Below are positions 37,612-50,700 of a stretch of DNA of 64,000 bases, piece after piece; within the stretch, counting starts at the first letter, position 1; each line of letters starts with the position of its first letter. The notes beneath the pieces were generated by a model. It had not been told where the DNA came from. It was given only the letters and a program-made list of their open reading frames with translations, and made no database searches. The stretch comes from Branchiostoma floridae. Its lineage: Eukaryota; Chordata; Leptocardii; Amphioxiformes; Branchiostomatidae. The position numbers and the translations under genes were made by a program. The DNA lies in assembly GCF_000003815.2 (NCBI RefSeq), contig NC_049981.1:24983875-25047874 (forward strand), in the 5' to 3' direction.

Positions 37612-38450
37612 GGCTTTAGAAAGTCATCTTCTATCATCATGCCAAGTTTGAATTGTCTGTGACATTTCCTTCTCGAATAGCAGGTGTTTGAAAGTTACCG
37701 TCTCCGAAGGCTAATTTTGCCACACCAGGCATTGGTACCATTCACTGTACATAATGCTTCTGACGTCACAATGGTTGTATACTCTTGAAGAGGTTTTAGC
37801 TCGTTAATTCAGGTTAAACAAACACATATTGCCAAGGAAAATGTAGGCATAGGCCAGTTCTTACGATGAAGTAGATTTCCTATCCATTCTAGGTTGGAAT
37901 GAGCGATATAAACCACATGGAACGTAGTTGAGATAATGACGTCACAAAGCCCGCCGCAAGAAGATGTTTTAAAGTGACAACGATACCGTTTTAAGTTCCT
38001 CTCTTCAACGGAAAGCATATATGATTTCGTTTTTTGGTCATAGCTGGTAGGTAAGAAACCTAGCATTCCTGTCCAAGCGTTTCCGCTGCCGAAATGCATT
38101 TCATTTTGCAGAAAAACGCAGCCAAATGTTGAATTTGTGGCTAGGACGGAGTCCCATGCCGCACTTCTGGCAACTAGGGGGGGATTAAATGGGCATTTGC
38201 TGAGAGAAGACTGTACAGTTACGTGTCGGTCACGATGGATTACACAAGCCTTGGGATATACCTCCAAATTAGAGCGACTTATTTGTCTGAACATTGAATA
38301 CCCTCGCGAGCCCGAACCTAAAACTCGATTTTGCTGGAATGAACGAAAGTGACGTTATTTGAAGACTTTTTCATTAAAAAAAGCATTCCCTTCAATGCAG
38401 GAGTCGCCATTAATCAGATAAAAGCTATTTCCAAGTGGCCCAGAGATGTA
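37612..38450. other. spacer between the two perfect copies
   Basis: Unique sequence between the duplicated blocks. A 161-codon minus-strand open frame at 37809-38294 has no recognisable domain or splice support, and I do not call it a gene. Confidence 0.5.
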
Positions 38451-39420
38451 GTAGTACTAAAAAGATGTTTTGGTAAACATAACGCCATTGATGTCTAAGC
38501 ATACACACTTTGAAGGCTATATGACTATGGTCAGGGGGGGGGGGGCGTGGGGAGGGGGGCAAATCATGCATTTTATCAACATTATATAATCATTTCAAAA
38601 GTTGCGAATTCCGATTTTTTTCTATATCATTGGGTCAAGGGTACGCACTTTACTGGGGAAAATGCAATTTGTTGACTTTCTTTGCTTTTAGTTTTTGTAG
38701 GAGGGGCCATATTAACGGTGCACACCCCAGTTTATTTGGGGTCTCAAATCGAGGCTGCGCACCCCCAAGTCGAGAGGCCGTCTCTTCAAGAAAATAGATC
38801 TAAAGCAGAAAAGCCGTATATGGGAATGACGGATATCACTCCAGCTTTAAGAACAGCCGGGTTTCAGTTTCTTCACTCTGTCCACTTTTCATAATTTTGG
38901 GGGGAGAAAAGTTTTTTTCACGCAAAAAAGTATGCACAAAAAGGGGAATTTTGACGTGGAAATAAACCCATCACCTATAGTTTAGTCATGAAAATGACTG
39001 ATATTGTCGGAAAGAGAATACACCTAAGATTAATCAGGCAAAAAATAAAGAAAATCGTAACACTGAGATTTTTACAATAACCCGACGCGCGAGGCATACC
39101 AACACGGCTCACAGACCGCATATGGACGGGAAATCTGGGTCAACGGCGACTCACTTCCAACGCGTAGAAATACAAGGAAGTGACCCTCGGGCCCAAAACC
39201 AATTTGCACCAAAAGCACATCACTTCTTACGCTTTTTAGCCATGCCAGTATTAAATGCCACTTTGCAGCAGATTATGAGAAATTTGAACTCAAACACGGA
39301 CCCTCGAGACCCTTCCGTCACATTTTTGTCGCGCACTATCTCGGACCCCTGTCGCGGAAGAATTGGTGTGTGCACCGTTAATTAACACAAATTATAATTA
39401 ATATAGAGTATTGGTACTAC
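38451..39420. mobile_element. 970-bp element-like block containing duplication copy 2
   Basis: Holds the second perfect copy (38455-39411). Its borders form a short inverted repeat: GTAGTACTAA at 38451-38460 and TTGGTACTAC at 39411-39420 (9 of 10 pair). Copy 1 lacks the last nine bases of this and its left edge is hidden by the gap. No target duplication is clear. Either it is a non-autonomous transposon present twice, or an assembly duplication. Confidence 0.5.
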
Positions 39421-42400
39421 ATTTCTGTGATCGCATTTTTCGCTTGATAGACTGTGAAAATGTTATTAAACGCCTAACGGCTGTAAACCATAACATAACG
39501 ACAACCTTAAAATTGCCAAGATACCTGAATGTGGTTGGTGTATACGTAGCTAATTATTCCACGCCAAGTCAACATAACACCACCCAAAGCGAACTAATAC
39601 CTGTGGGATCGGAATCTAAGACTAGCAGTGCCGCCTACCCACAGAAAAGATCATTGCAAGTTGACTTCACCGTCAATGTCAACGAACTTTACCTAACCTT
39701 TTACATTAGTCACGCAGTTACAAGTATTGGCAACCGAAAGATACATACCCACATACGCCTCGAATCGTAAAAGATCCTTACAGCATCTGTGTAGACAATG
39801 TCCTAATGTGGAACTCGATTAAAAGTAATATTTTCTAACGTTCGCCGTCTTTTTGCATCCACTTGAACTGATAAAAGTGTCACATTCAAGATGTTATGGT
39901 TTATTTGTGTATCTTCTATAACACTCAATAATAAATTCAATATACTCTATATACTCTTGAATTATGAAGACTCACAATCACATGTTAATAGTATAGTATT
40001 ATATTATATTATTTCATAACCTTACCTTATGATTATATATTACATTATATAATAGAAGTATATCAGAACAACAATTGCTTATACCCGGATATCACATCAT
40101 TTATGCAGTATCGGCAGATGAAAAAGGGGCAAAGTTTCTAAGTACAACGTACATGTATTGAAACTCCATCGACCAAATCCAGCTCCAAGCATGCAGTAGC
40201 TAAAATTGGGAGATCGTTTATACCATGTGGGCAATGTCATCAAGATTGCTACAAACAGTTGACCACACACAAACGCAACTTTGTACCGGCTTAACGTATG
40301 TTTATGTCGATCCGCTGACGATACTTTAATTTATCTAAATTCAAAACATAACGGATACAAAATGTAGGGATTATCTCATTACTGGAACCCGCCCTCCACC
40401 AGCAATACTGCGCGAGATTAATTAAGTGAAACCAAGTATCGATGGATAACACAGCCATATGGCTGTCAACTTGTAATCCAATCTAGCCGCGAAATGGGAA
40501 AGTAGGGGACCATGACCGAACAGGTTGCCATTGCTAAATACAATTGGTTCTGAATCTTACTTAGAGCCTTAAGGGAGACCGTGTCGGAACACTGTAGTGC
40601 TTAAAAGTAATACTACAGAATGCTTAAAAGTAATTCTACAATAGTACAGTCCAATAGGCATAAAGGAATACAATATATAATACTTACCTTTTCCTATTAC
40701 ATGTGGATAACGTTTCATACTGAGCTTTAGGTTTCATCAAGGAAAGGATTTCTGCGTCACTGCTGATGAATGGAGGCTTGTGCAGCTAGGCTCTGCATTC
40801 TCAGCGTTGCTTTTCTCTACATAAAAGGATTTCGCACTTAGTGGCATGGCTAAAACACCTTAAGTACTTGATTTCCCCAGAAAGCAAGTTATCCCGTTGA
40901 TATGAAGCTTGCCGTTATAATTAATTCATAAGTAATGATTTTAAGTCATAACTTGCAATTGGTATAGAACTTACCAACTCACAATTTACCTCGAAATAGA
41001 ATCTTATTAAGTACAATCTTCGTTATCTTTCTGTATATTCACCCACTTTGTGCTTGTAGATTATCTATTGTTGTTCACTTGCAATGTCCATCGCCTATAG
41101 GCTATCTCATGTCTCACCCTTCCATCACTTAAGAAATGTGTCGTTAAGCGTACATGCACTGATAAAATAAAAACGGGTGAACGGTTTGAGACTCAGTTTA
41201 TCAGCAACTACTAGTAGGTAGTCGTTTCGTGGTTGGAGGTAATTTTGACTGGTTTGGGGACCTGTTGGGATCAAGGCAGCACTGGTCGTGGCGTGCACCT
41301 CACAGGCCGTCTGAGGAAGCCTGGGAGGGTAGGGAGGCCATGTTTGGCTATGTGTGGAAGGGGATTATAGTTGAGATACGTCCTCGTTTAATACTAGTAC
41401 ACGAGAGGAGCGCCTTTTGGCAATTTGGAGAGGTACTGCAGCAGACTATAAAAGTACAGAATTAGCTCCATCTTTACAAGCTGATTATCTATTGGTATTG
41501 GACTTCCCGCTTTAAAAAATCAGGATGGCACCCGGGCTAATAGACTCCTCGAGCTTTAGAGATATACCATAGCTTGAGGGATATTGGGCATCATATTTGG
41601 AGTCTCAAGGGCATTCGCAAGTTACTTATACATTGCACGATTTACAACTATACCACGTTTACATCTATACCGGCCACGCACGGCTTACGTTAAGTTTTCG
41701 AGGCCTTTACCTTTGACATATTTACCTAGAATTCCAGTCGCCGCGCATGCGTTCTGATCTCTGTGAGAGGGCTTGTTCCATGTTTATTCCATGAATGTTG
41801 CATAACATAATCATATAACAAATTGACAAACAAACAGCAAGCAGCAACCAACAAACAGCAAGCTTTAGCACCGTCGACGTCGAGTCTCAGAGTGAATTCC
41901 GCATTAAGTTTATAAAACGCACGAGTTAATGTTATAAAACGCACGTGCATTTCCGATGGCAGGCAACCAATTGACTTACTTCCCAACAGTAAATGTGTTC
42001 GATGTGAAACTTACTGTGACTCAGTTTCACATCTATATGCACACTGCAAGCGAGCAATGCAAGCGCTGGTTGCAACAGAAAACGCAACTTTTCACGCTAT
42101 TTTATGAGATGAGATAGACGCCACTAACCTTCTCCAAGCTGTCATGCAGTCCAGGAAGGCGGTAAGAGCTGACTCCCACAACTTCATTCATAACCGGACT
42201 TTGGGCTGCTCCATATTTTTTCTACAAATGGCTACGTGACACCAACAGAAAGGAAGTTAGCGCCGCTTTCTTGATAGATATTATGTTGTGACAGATTTAC
42301 TTCTCTAGTGCTGAGAGGAAGCAATGCATTTCGTAACTGCCATTTCAACACAAACAGTACCTGGCATGTTCGACACCTGTGTTTCAGGTGCGCTGCATGA

Positions 42401-43384
42401 CTGTCCGTCACAATTATCAGTTGACCAATGATAGCATCGCAATTTAAGACTCGACCAATGAGCGATTCGCTGCATGTGCATTGAAAAGACTAACACACAC
42501 AAAGAATGTTTGTACTCGTCACATAGTCAACCGTCAACAACCACTAGGCACCTTTTAACTTTAAACGCTTTAACGACAAGACCCTTCAGTTGCAATGCTT
42601 CATCATGCATGTCTAAGAGTAGTTGTCTTGTAGTCTCGATAGAATCTTATCTTTGGTATTGTTTCTGGGTGGGGGTCTGTAAAACGAACATCAACGTTGA
42701 CAATGAGCCATCTAGCGGCTTTCAATTGTACTGTACAGTAGTGGACCATCTGGTTTAGACATCTCGTGGCCAGAACAGGCTGTGGACGTGATGTTCAAGT
42801 TGTATATGTTGTTAAACAGTTTTGTTGTTTACTGTGGGTGTCTTTGCCAGAGATGACTCAAGTAGGGGTTGGTTGGTTTCCTTACTTTTACATTGTATGT
42901 GTAGGTAGCTTGAGTTTGCATTTAAGATGACAACATTTTTATCACCTAATCAAGCTAAGATTCTCCAACTTAAATACCACTCAAGAAGTTACGTGTTGTA
43001 CTTGTTTTATTGTGCGCTTTCCAGAATAATACACAAGGTACATTTTGTATATACTTGATATAGTAGTTCAACAAACAATATGTTACCCAAAGGAACACAA
43101 TCCAGTTTTTTTTTTTTACTTTTCATATTCTATTCTCATATTCTCATATTATGCTGAAATGTATTGGCAACATATGTGCATATCATGGCACGTCATTACT
43201 CTTCCCATGGTTACATCCACTCCTTATAGTCTCAAGCAGGAATGATACAATTCTTATATATGTATGAAACTCATCTTTTAACTCATAATGAATTCAATCA
43301 TCTCTTCTAGCCCTTCAAAAAAAATAAATCAAGAGCAGCAATAGTGAGCAGCAATAGTAAAGATACATTCATGGAGGTTAATGA
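39421..43384. other. intergenic stretch upstream of the MITE cluster
   Basis: AT-rich (TATTATATTATATTATT near 39990). Open frames of up to 119 codons lack domains. No exon or RNA gene supported. Confidence 0.5.
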
Positions 43385-43650
43385 TTATTCAAATCCAATT
43401 CAATCTCTACAACTGAAATGGAAAATTACTTCAGGACATTTTGAGTGACATCCATCACTCTTCTTCAGCATCACTAGAATGAACATGCAGACATTTTTAG
43501 ATGTTTTTATCTAGTTGGATGAACTTGTATTGATTTGTTCTGCCGGTTCTTTCTAGTGATGCTAAAGAAGAGTGATGGATGTCACTCAAAACATCCGCAA
43601 GGAATTGTTTTTTTAATCAAGCTGTAAAGATTGAATTGTATTTAAATAAA
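43385..43650. mobile_element. foldback MITE with long imperfect arms
   Basis: The inner arms are nearly perfect: 43437-43475 (TTTTGAGTGACATCCATCAC...) pairs with about 43555-43593 with one mismatch. The arms extend outward imperfectly through CAATTCAATCT(C/T)TACA on both sides, giving roughly 90-100 bp per arm around an ~80-bp loop. No transposase and no clear target duplication. It lies 0.6 kb downstream of the MANBA-A stop codon. Confidence 0.65.
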
Positions 43651-43907
43651 GTCAAGATACTTTTGATTTTATAATCTTATAGTTTAACTTACAGTTTAAC
43701 TTTCATATCAACAAACACCTAGCATAGAAAATGCCATCAAGGACACTTTGAAAAAACACTAAATCTTTAAATGCAATATTTTGAAAATATTGCAATTTTA
43801 CACCAGTGTCTGTCAAACTGATATCTCTAAATACCTTAGTTTCTAAATACAACGGATATAGGTCACCCTGCAGATAAAGGTGAACTACTGCTAACTTACT
43901 ATTCTCC

Positions 43908-44027
43908 AAGCAGAGGTTGGGTCGGAGATAGCAGTGGTTGGGATTTTTACTTCCCTCTGAGGGAAGCCAGCTTCAGAGGGAAGTCAAAATCCCGACCACT
44001 ATTATCTCCGCGATCCAACCTCTGCTT
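43908..44027. mobile_element. 120-bp hairpin element
   Basis: The left half, starting AAGCAGAGGTTGG and running through GGAGATAGCAGTGGT to ACTTCCCTCTGA, pairs with the right half (TCAGAGGGAAGT ... CCAACCTCTGCTT), with a few mismatches and a very short loop. Arms are about 54 bp. It sits about 220 bp downstream of the MANBA-A stop codon and could lie in the 3' UTR. Confidence 0.65.
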
Positions 44028-44249
44028 TTTTGTTCAAATTCTTGTCAAACTATCTTGTACAAAGATGAAGACATTGAAGTAACAAACTTTAGCAACAACT
44101 TCTGTCTTTTTGCAAAGCAATATTGTATGGAAAAATACCAAAATGGTGGGGAAAAACTCTATAACTTACGATAAGTTCCAAATAATGATCTAACATGGAC
44201 GTAAACAATCATTATGGGAAAAAAATTAATTCAATTCATATGATATACT

Positions 44250-44765
44250 TCATTTTCTGTAAATATCCATCAGGGACAGCACTCTCACTTCCTTCTCAAA
44301 ATCTGGTGCTTTCACACTTTGAAGTGGATAAAACTGAAGAGCTAATGTGTCTACATTCATCAGGAAACCGTTGTCTGAGAACCTCCCCTCTACGTCTCCA
44401 GAATCCAGCCAAACAAATGGCGCAGGACCTGTTGTTTTCAGCTCAACCTGTAAGGCATTTGGGGCCCCTGGTTTAGGTGCATCTGGCAGCAACGTGATCT
44501 TGCTTACTGTTACGTTAACTTTTGCAAGCCCTAATGCCGACTTCAAAGGCGTAAGGAAATAACTGTTTGTGGGACCGTACGGCTTCTGTTTGGAATCTAA
44601 CAGTCCGGAGGTGATGAAACACGCCTCGCGTTTGGTGCACTTGGCATCCTTCAAGAATTCTGCGGTGGTCTGGTTGAAGATCATGCTGGCAGAGCTGCCC
44701 TCCATGTCAAAGGTCTTGGCCCAGGATTTGAGAGGCTTGAAGCTAGACCATGTCCATACTTGTAC
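44250..44765 (-). CDS. MANBA: MANBA-A exon 8 (C-terminal Ig-like domain, stop)
   Basis: 516 nt, residues 739-909 and stop TGA at 44252-44250; acceptor AATGTACAG. It carries the C-terminal beta domain with [20 protein letters not shown], conserved in MANBA. It is one codon shorter than the same exon in copy B, with many substitutions. Confidence 0.92.
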   Translation of the reverse strand, partial: VQVWTWSSFKPLKSWAKTFDMEGSSASMIFNQTTAEFLKDAKCTKREACFITSGLLDSKQKPYGPTNSYFLTPLKSALGLAKVNVTVSKITLLPDAPKPGAPNALQVELKTTGPAPFVWLDSGDVEGRFSDNGFLMNVDTLALQFYPLQSVKAPDFEKEVRVLSLMDIYRK

Positions 44766-47700
44766 CTGTACATTGTGGAGGAAAAAGATGCTTAGGTTTG
44801 TTACAATCCTACCCACATCTTTCATGATATAAGTGTATTTATGTTATAGCTGGGCCACAATTACATTCAATGCGGGTGTTTCTGGAGCAGGTGAAAACCT
44901 GCCGACTTTCACATGGGATCGTACCTGCATGTATCACACGTGCTTCCTTATAAGATAAATCTAGCGCACCCTTCACATGGCAAGTGAGCCAAAGCTGAAA
45001 ATTCACATACTAGATTTGTACCCTGGAATTGCTGACCTTACCTTTCTTTGTTCAAAGACACCAGATCTAACATAACAGTAGGGGGCTAATCCACTCTTAG
45101 ATGAGTGTGCTGGACTCCAATAATCTCTCATACATGCAGTATGCTATGCAGCTATGATGTACCATTTTCTATGTCTTTGATATGATCCGGACAGGCATTG
45201 AATCCTCAACCTTCCAAGTGCAAGACAAACACCAAAAGAATAAGATGTTGTCATGTATTTCAATTCCTGTAAGGTACACTGAAAGGCTACTTTTGCAGAA
45301 TTTTGCTGCCAACCCGGAAATATTCTCCAGAACAAAATGCATGTACTGCCAAAGAATTCCCTTGATGAAAGCTTCTTTAACATAGAAGTTAAAATTACCT
45401 GTAGATTCACTTGACTGAGTTTTGTGGTCAGGTCTGACACAACATACACCTTCAGCTGTTCTCCATCTTCAAAGATGACAGTCATGACTGGAGCAAAGAA
45501 CTTTGCAGCATAGTATTGGAGCATTTTCCATCTACCTCCTGATTGGTAAAAATAAAGCTGTTACATTAAGCAGTGCAAAAATGTATAATCTCCATGCTGA
45601 TCTATCAGTGTCAAGGCAGTATTCAAAAGGACCAACCAGTATCCAACAACTGCTTTGCTAGCGATAGATCTACTTGGAGATTTAAAAAAAGTTTACTTCA
45701 GCACCAGGGACAGCAGTGTCAATGTGAATGCAATTCAGCATCAAGACAGCATTGGCAGTATCACTGCTTTTGCCACTGTCAATGAGAAAGCTTTTCAGCA
45801 CCAAGGACAGCTGCATCAGAGTGAATGCATTTTAGCACTGCATCAGCAGTGTGTGAGTGTGGACTTGATTCAGCACTAGGGACAGCAATATTAGTTCTTC
45901 AGCACTGTCAGTCGGAATTACTTTTCTGAAGAGGTGAATGCTATTCAGTACCAGGACAGCAGTGTCAGTGTGAATGCTATTCAGTACCAGGACAGCAGTG
46001 TCAGTGTGAATGCTACATAGTACCAGGACAGCAGTGTCACTGTGAATACTATTCAGTACCAGGACAGCAGTGTCAGTGTGAATGATATTCAGCACTGAGA
46101 CAGCAGTGTCTGTATGAATGCTACATGTATATAGTACCAGGACAGCAGTGTCAGTGTGAATGATATTCAGCACTGAGACAGCAGTGTCTGTATGAATGCT
46201 ACATGTATATAGTACCAGGACAGCAGTGTCAGAGTGAATGCTATTCAGCACTAGAGAAAGCAGTGTCAATGTGAATGCTATTCAGCACTAGAGACAGCAG
46301 AGAAAGTTACCCGGTATTTCATAGCCCTGTTTGTTGTATTTGTACAAAAATGTACATCTACCCAAAAAGAGTAAGAGCCACAGAGTAATGTTCCAGACAG
46401 TACTAGAAAAATATGTTTGCCAACATTCAACTTGTTATCTTACGGTTTTCATCGGGGAAAACGTACCTTGTCAAGGTCTGTATCGCCTCACTTACCATAT
46501 TCCAATGATGACCACGTTGGCCCTTGCCAAATGTCATTGAGTTGCCAGTACAGGGCGCCCATGGTGTGGCCTTTTCCACCAATGATCTCACTCCTACTTC
46601 TACGGTAGAATTCCGTCTGAGTCTTGATGCACATGGCTTGGACAACCTGCAGGTAAAATTGTCAAAATTAACAACTGAGGGCTTGATATACATTTTCCTG
46701 CATGCCTGCACTCGTATATATGCAGATAACTTTTGACAGTTTTGAAAATATTCCAAATACAACAACTTTGAATCTTGATATCTGCTGTATTCAAGGGCGG
46801 AGCTATGAAAATTGTAACTTCATTTAGGGCTACTATTTTGGGACCCTAGTGCTGTGGTCTGGTGTAATCATAGACCAGTGCTGGTTAGGTATAGGCAGAT
46901 ATCAGATAAACCTGCACATCTCCAATTTTACCTGCACTATACTAACAGAAATACCTGCACAACTCTTATTTTACCTGCACTAACCTGCCTGAGCAGGTGG
47001 TACTTGATGCCCTGTAAACAAGGATTAAACTTCCCATACCTGAGACAGGTAAATGCTGTCCTCATACTGCTGCACTGGGTCATCGCCGGTAGGCAAGGCA
47101 AAATGAAACTTTGCCTGGTCCAACATCTGGACGTCGCCGTCTTGATGATGCTGTCTGTGGTCGTTAAAGTCACTGTCCAGTGTCCAATCATCAGCAGTTG
47201 ACACTTTCTTTAGGGTATGGAACGAGGGCCACGATTGAAAACCATACTCAGATGCGAACCTGGTCTTCGGAAACTTTGTCCAATCCCAGCAGTCGGACAC
47301 ATAGTTGTAGTAGTGGACATCGCCGTAGTGATGATCGTATGGATTTTTAGCGACCCAGTTTTCCTTCTCTGTCTCTTTGCCATTGGACGGACTGGACGTG
47401 ATGTTGGGACGAGATTTGTCAAGGGACCAGACAGTTGCCATGGTGACGTTAACGTACAGCTTCACGTAGTCTTCACGATAAAGCGCATGGAGTTGTGTTG
47501 TGTTGTCAGTACCGTACCAGTTTGCTGCAAGGGCGGCTTCGTTTTCATTGTTGCCACTCCAAGCTATGACGGAGGGATGGTTACCGATTCGTACAACCTG
47601 TTGTTGTATCTCTTCGCGTACGTTGCCGAGAAAGTCGTCATCTACCGGGTACATGGCGCAGGCGAACATGAAGTCCTGCCAAATCATGATGCCGAGTTCG

Positions 47701-50700
47701 TCGGCGATGTCGTACACGTCGTCATGTTCGTATATCCCTCCGCCCCACACCCGTAGGGTGTTCATGTTGGCGTCAACAGCAGACTGTAACAGGTACCTGG
47801 TATATGCTGTGGTAATGCGATTCTGTAACAAAACCGTAATAACAGTAAAATCATATAACAGAGGTTACTTGACAGTGTTGACCTTGCTATTGAAGTCAAA
47901 GGCCCCCTTACTGTAAGATTTTAAAGGAAAGCTAACAAATGAATATTCTTTTTAACTGAATTTACCATGACATATCATGTAAAGAAATGACCAAAAACAT
48001 TAGTAGGACCCTTTAAGTAATTGCTTTTTAACTTCTTTAAACAACAGCACATATGAGCTAAGTAACTAACCAGGTATATAACCTAGCTATCATACAAAAT
48101 TCAAAGGCAAGTCAAGAAAAATATCAACACTATAACACCAAAATTCCAACCTTGAATGCATCTACAGGAATCCAGTTGGATCCTTTCAGAAAGATTGGCA
48201 CATTGTTGATCTTGAAGTAGAAACTCAGGCCAGGGGATCCTTTGATGGGCTCTTGGACAAGTTCCACAGTGCGGAGTCCAGTTTTCACTAGCTTTGCTGA
48301 AACTTCACCAGTGTCTAGAGAACAAAAGACAAAATCTTTTATGTATTTCATTTGAGTCTGACTAAACAACAGTACACTTTTGTATTCTTTAATGTAGTTA
48401 CATTTGCTATTGCAATGGTAATCTTACTTTTCAAAGTCAATCTAAATCTTAAGAATGTCTGTCAATAGAAATTTAAATGTCATCTGTCAGTTTAAATGAC
48501 TGACGTCTTTCAGATTTACGGAATTTATAAGAATTAATGATAATTGATGATTTGTCCTTACCTGTGCTCACAAAAGTCACTCCCACCTTGTAAAGCATCT
48601 GTTTTCCATACCCTGCCGGCCACCAACTTTCTACCTTAAACTGAGAGCTCACGTTCAATGTTAGAGTGAGACGGTCACTTGGAGACTTCAACTTGACATT
48701 GTTCTTGACAAACAGGGTTGGGAAACCCTGCAGCTGTGCACTGACTAGACCGGTTATGGGGGGTTTTGCTGCTTTTGAGACATCCATGTAAACTGTGACG
48801 TCGATCAGCCAGAGGGTTGTCTTTCCGTCGCCTTTCTTTGGAGTAACGTGTACATCTCTGATCACTGCACTGTCATAAGCCTGTATGCTGATGTTCTTCC
48901 AAATTCCCTGAGAGAGAAATCATGATATATATTACAATGCTAGAAAGAAAACTATCTCTCAAACAAAGTAATATTGAAAGTGATCTTAGAATATTTTAGC
49001 TCAAATGAACCGCATGTGTTTTCTGAGGTAAGTATGATTATGGCATAAATAAAATACAACACAGTGTATTCCGCATCACCCTCGGTCCCAGGCCTCCCGC
49101 AGGTTGGATCTCCCTTCGGCCGTCGGGCAATCCTACCTACGGTCGGGCTGGTAGCTCAGGTGGTATAGAATATACCGTGTTGTAATATGTGTATGCACCT
49201 CAAGAAGGGCCATTAATCCTTTAATCTGGCTATCTCATGAAACTCAAAGGAAATCTAGGGTATTCCACACCTGTGTCGCGAATGCTGGTCCCCAGTCCCA
49301 GCTAAAGGAGCATTGTTCCTTCCTTATGAAGTTGGGATGACATTCTCCCTTCTGTACCGCCGGGGGACAGTCTGGTGGTACCATGTACTCTGCATGACTC
49401 ATGTTCTTCTCGGCTGCATATTTGATCGCAGACTGGAAAGTAACTTGGATGGTGTTGACTCCAGACTGAAGCACAGGCTTGATGTCAAACGTGTACCTAG
49501 AGCAATGAGTGAATGAAAAAAGGATTTTCAATCTTTCAAAACATAACATTATTTGCATACTTGGTACATAGATTTGCTGGTTTACAAATTGCTATAAAGT
49601 TTACGTTACATGATTTTGAGTGCTATTATGGAATTATAGAATTTCTTCCCAATTATGCAAATTAAGTCCTAATTTGCTTATAATTTGCACATAGTACATA
49701 GCATGTAGTAGTATGTGTTTGGACATATTCATATTCACTGTTTACATTCAGCATACCGTACATTTTGAGATTCTCGTTGACAATGTGTTTTAATTAAGGT
49801 CACTTATGTTCCACTTTCCATTGCATAACTACCATATGTGATAATTATATTTCAGCCATACATAGTATGGTGAAATATATGGTATTCGTAATGTTTCTTT
49901 CTTTCTTTCTTTCTTCCTTTCTTTCTCCTGTCAAATCTTCAAAGTGATTCATCTCCGCCGTTCCTGGACCGAATGACCTGAAATTCGGCACAGGGGTAGA
50001 GTGGGCCAATACCTTGATGCTTTTATCCCATTTTTTTCATATCTGCCTCTAAAATGATTTTATTGAGATTTTTTGGTCAATTTTAGACCAAAACTGTATA
50101 TTTTGGCCCCTGTACCCTGGTATTACAACCAAATGAGCTGAAATTTGACAGAGATGTGCCTTGATAATGCCCCCATATAAATTCGATAACACTTTTGGTG
50201 TACAGTACAACAAAATGCTTATTTTTGCGATTTTTTGACCAATTTTTGACCAAAAAAGGACACTTTTGGCCCCTGTACCCTGGTATTACAACCAAATGAG
50301 CTGAAATTTGACAGAGATGTGCCTTGATAATGCCCTCATATAGATTCAATAACACTTTTGGTGTACAGTACAACAAAATGCTTATTTTTGCGATTTTTTG
50401 ACCAATTTTTGACCAAAAAAGGACACTTTGGGCTCCTGTACCTTGGTTTGCAACCGAATGAGCTGAAATTTGACACAGATGTGCCTTGATAATCCCTTCA
50501 TATAAATTCAATAACACTTTTGGTGTACAGTGCAACAAAATGCTTATTTTTGGGATTTTTGGCCAATTTTTGACCAAAAAAGGACACTTTTGGCTCCTGT
50601 ACCCTGGTATTACAATTAAATGACCTGAAATTTGGTATAGATAGGCATTAGATACTTGGTAACAAGTTCAAGTAAAATTTTTGACATAAACAACTTTAAA

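Noticed and set aside
37809-38294. 161-codon minus-strand frame between the perfect duplicates
   Set aside because: No domain and no splice context; composition does not resemble the confirmed genes nearby.
45832-46269. 145-codon minus-strand open frame in MANBA-A intron 6
   Set aside because: Produced by the 36-bp minisatellite, whose period is a multiple of three; low-complexity protein without a family.
47217-47916. Plus-strand open frames of 138-179 codons opposite MANBA-A exon 5, with similar ones at 59731-60142 opposite copy B
   Set aside because: Antisense shadows of the conserved catalytic exon; their similarity to each other comes from the sense-strand conservation.
50083-50577. 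164-codon minus-strand open frame with repeated segments
   Set aside because: Derived from the tandem core of the Helentron-like element. The core period is not a multiple of three, so the repeated peptide changes frame and is accidental.
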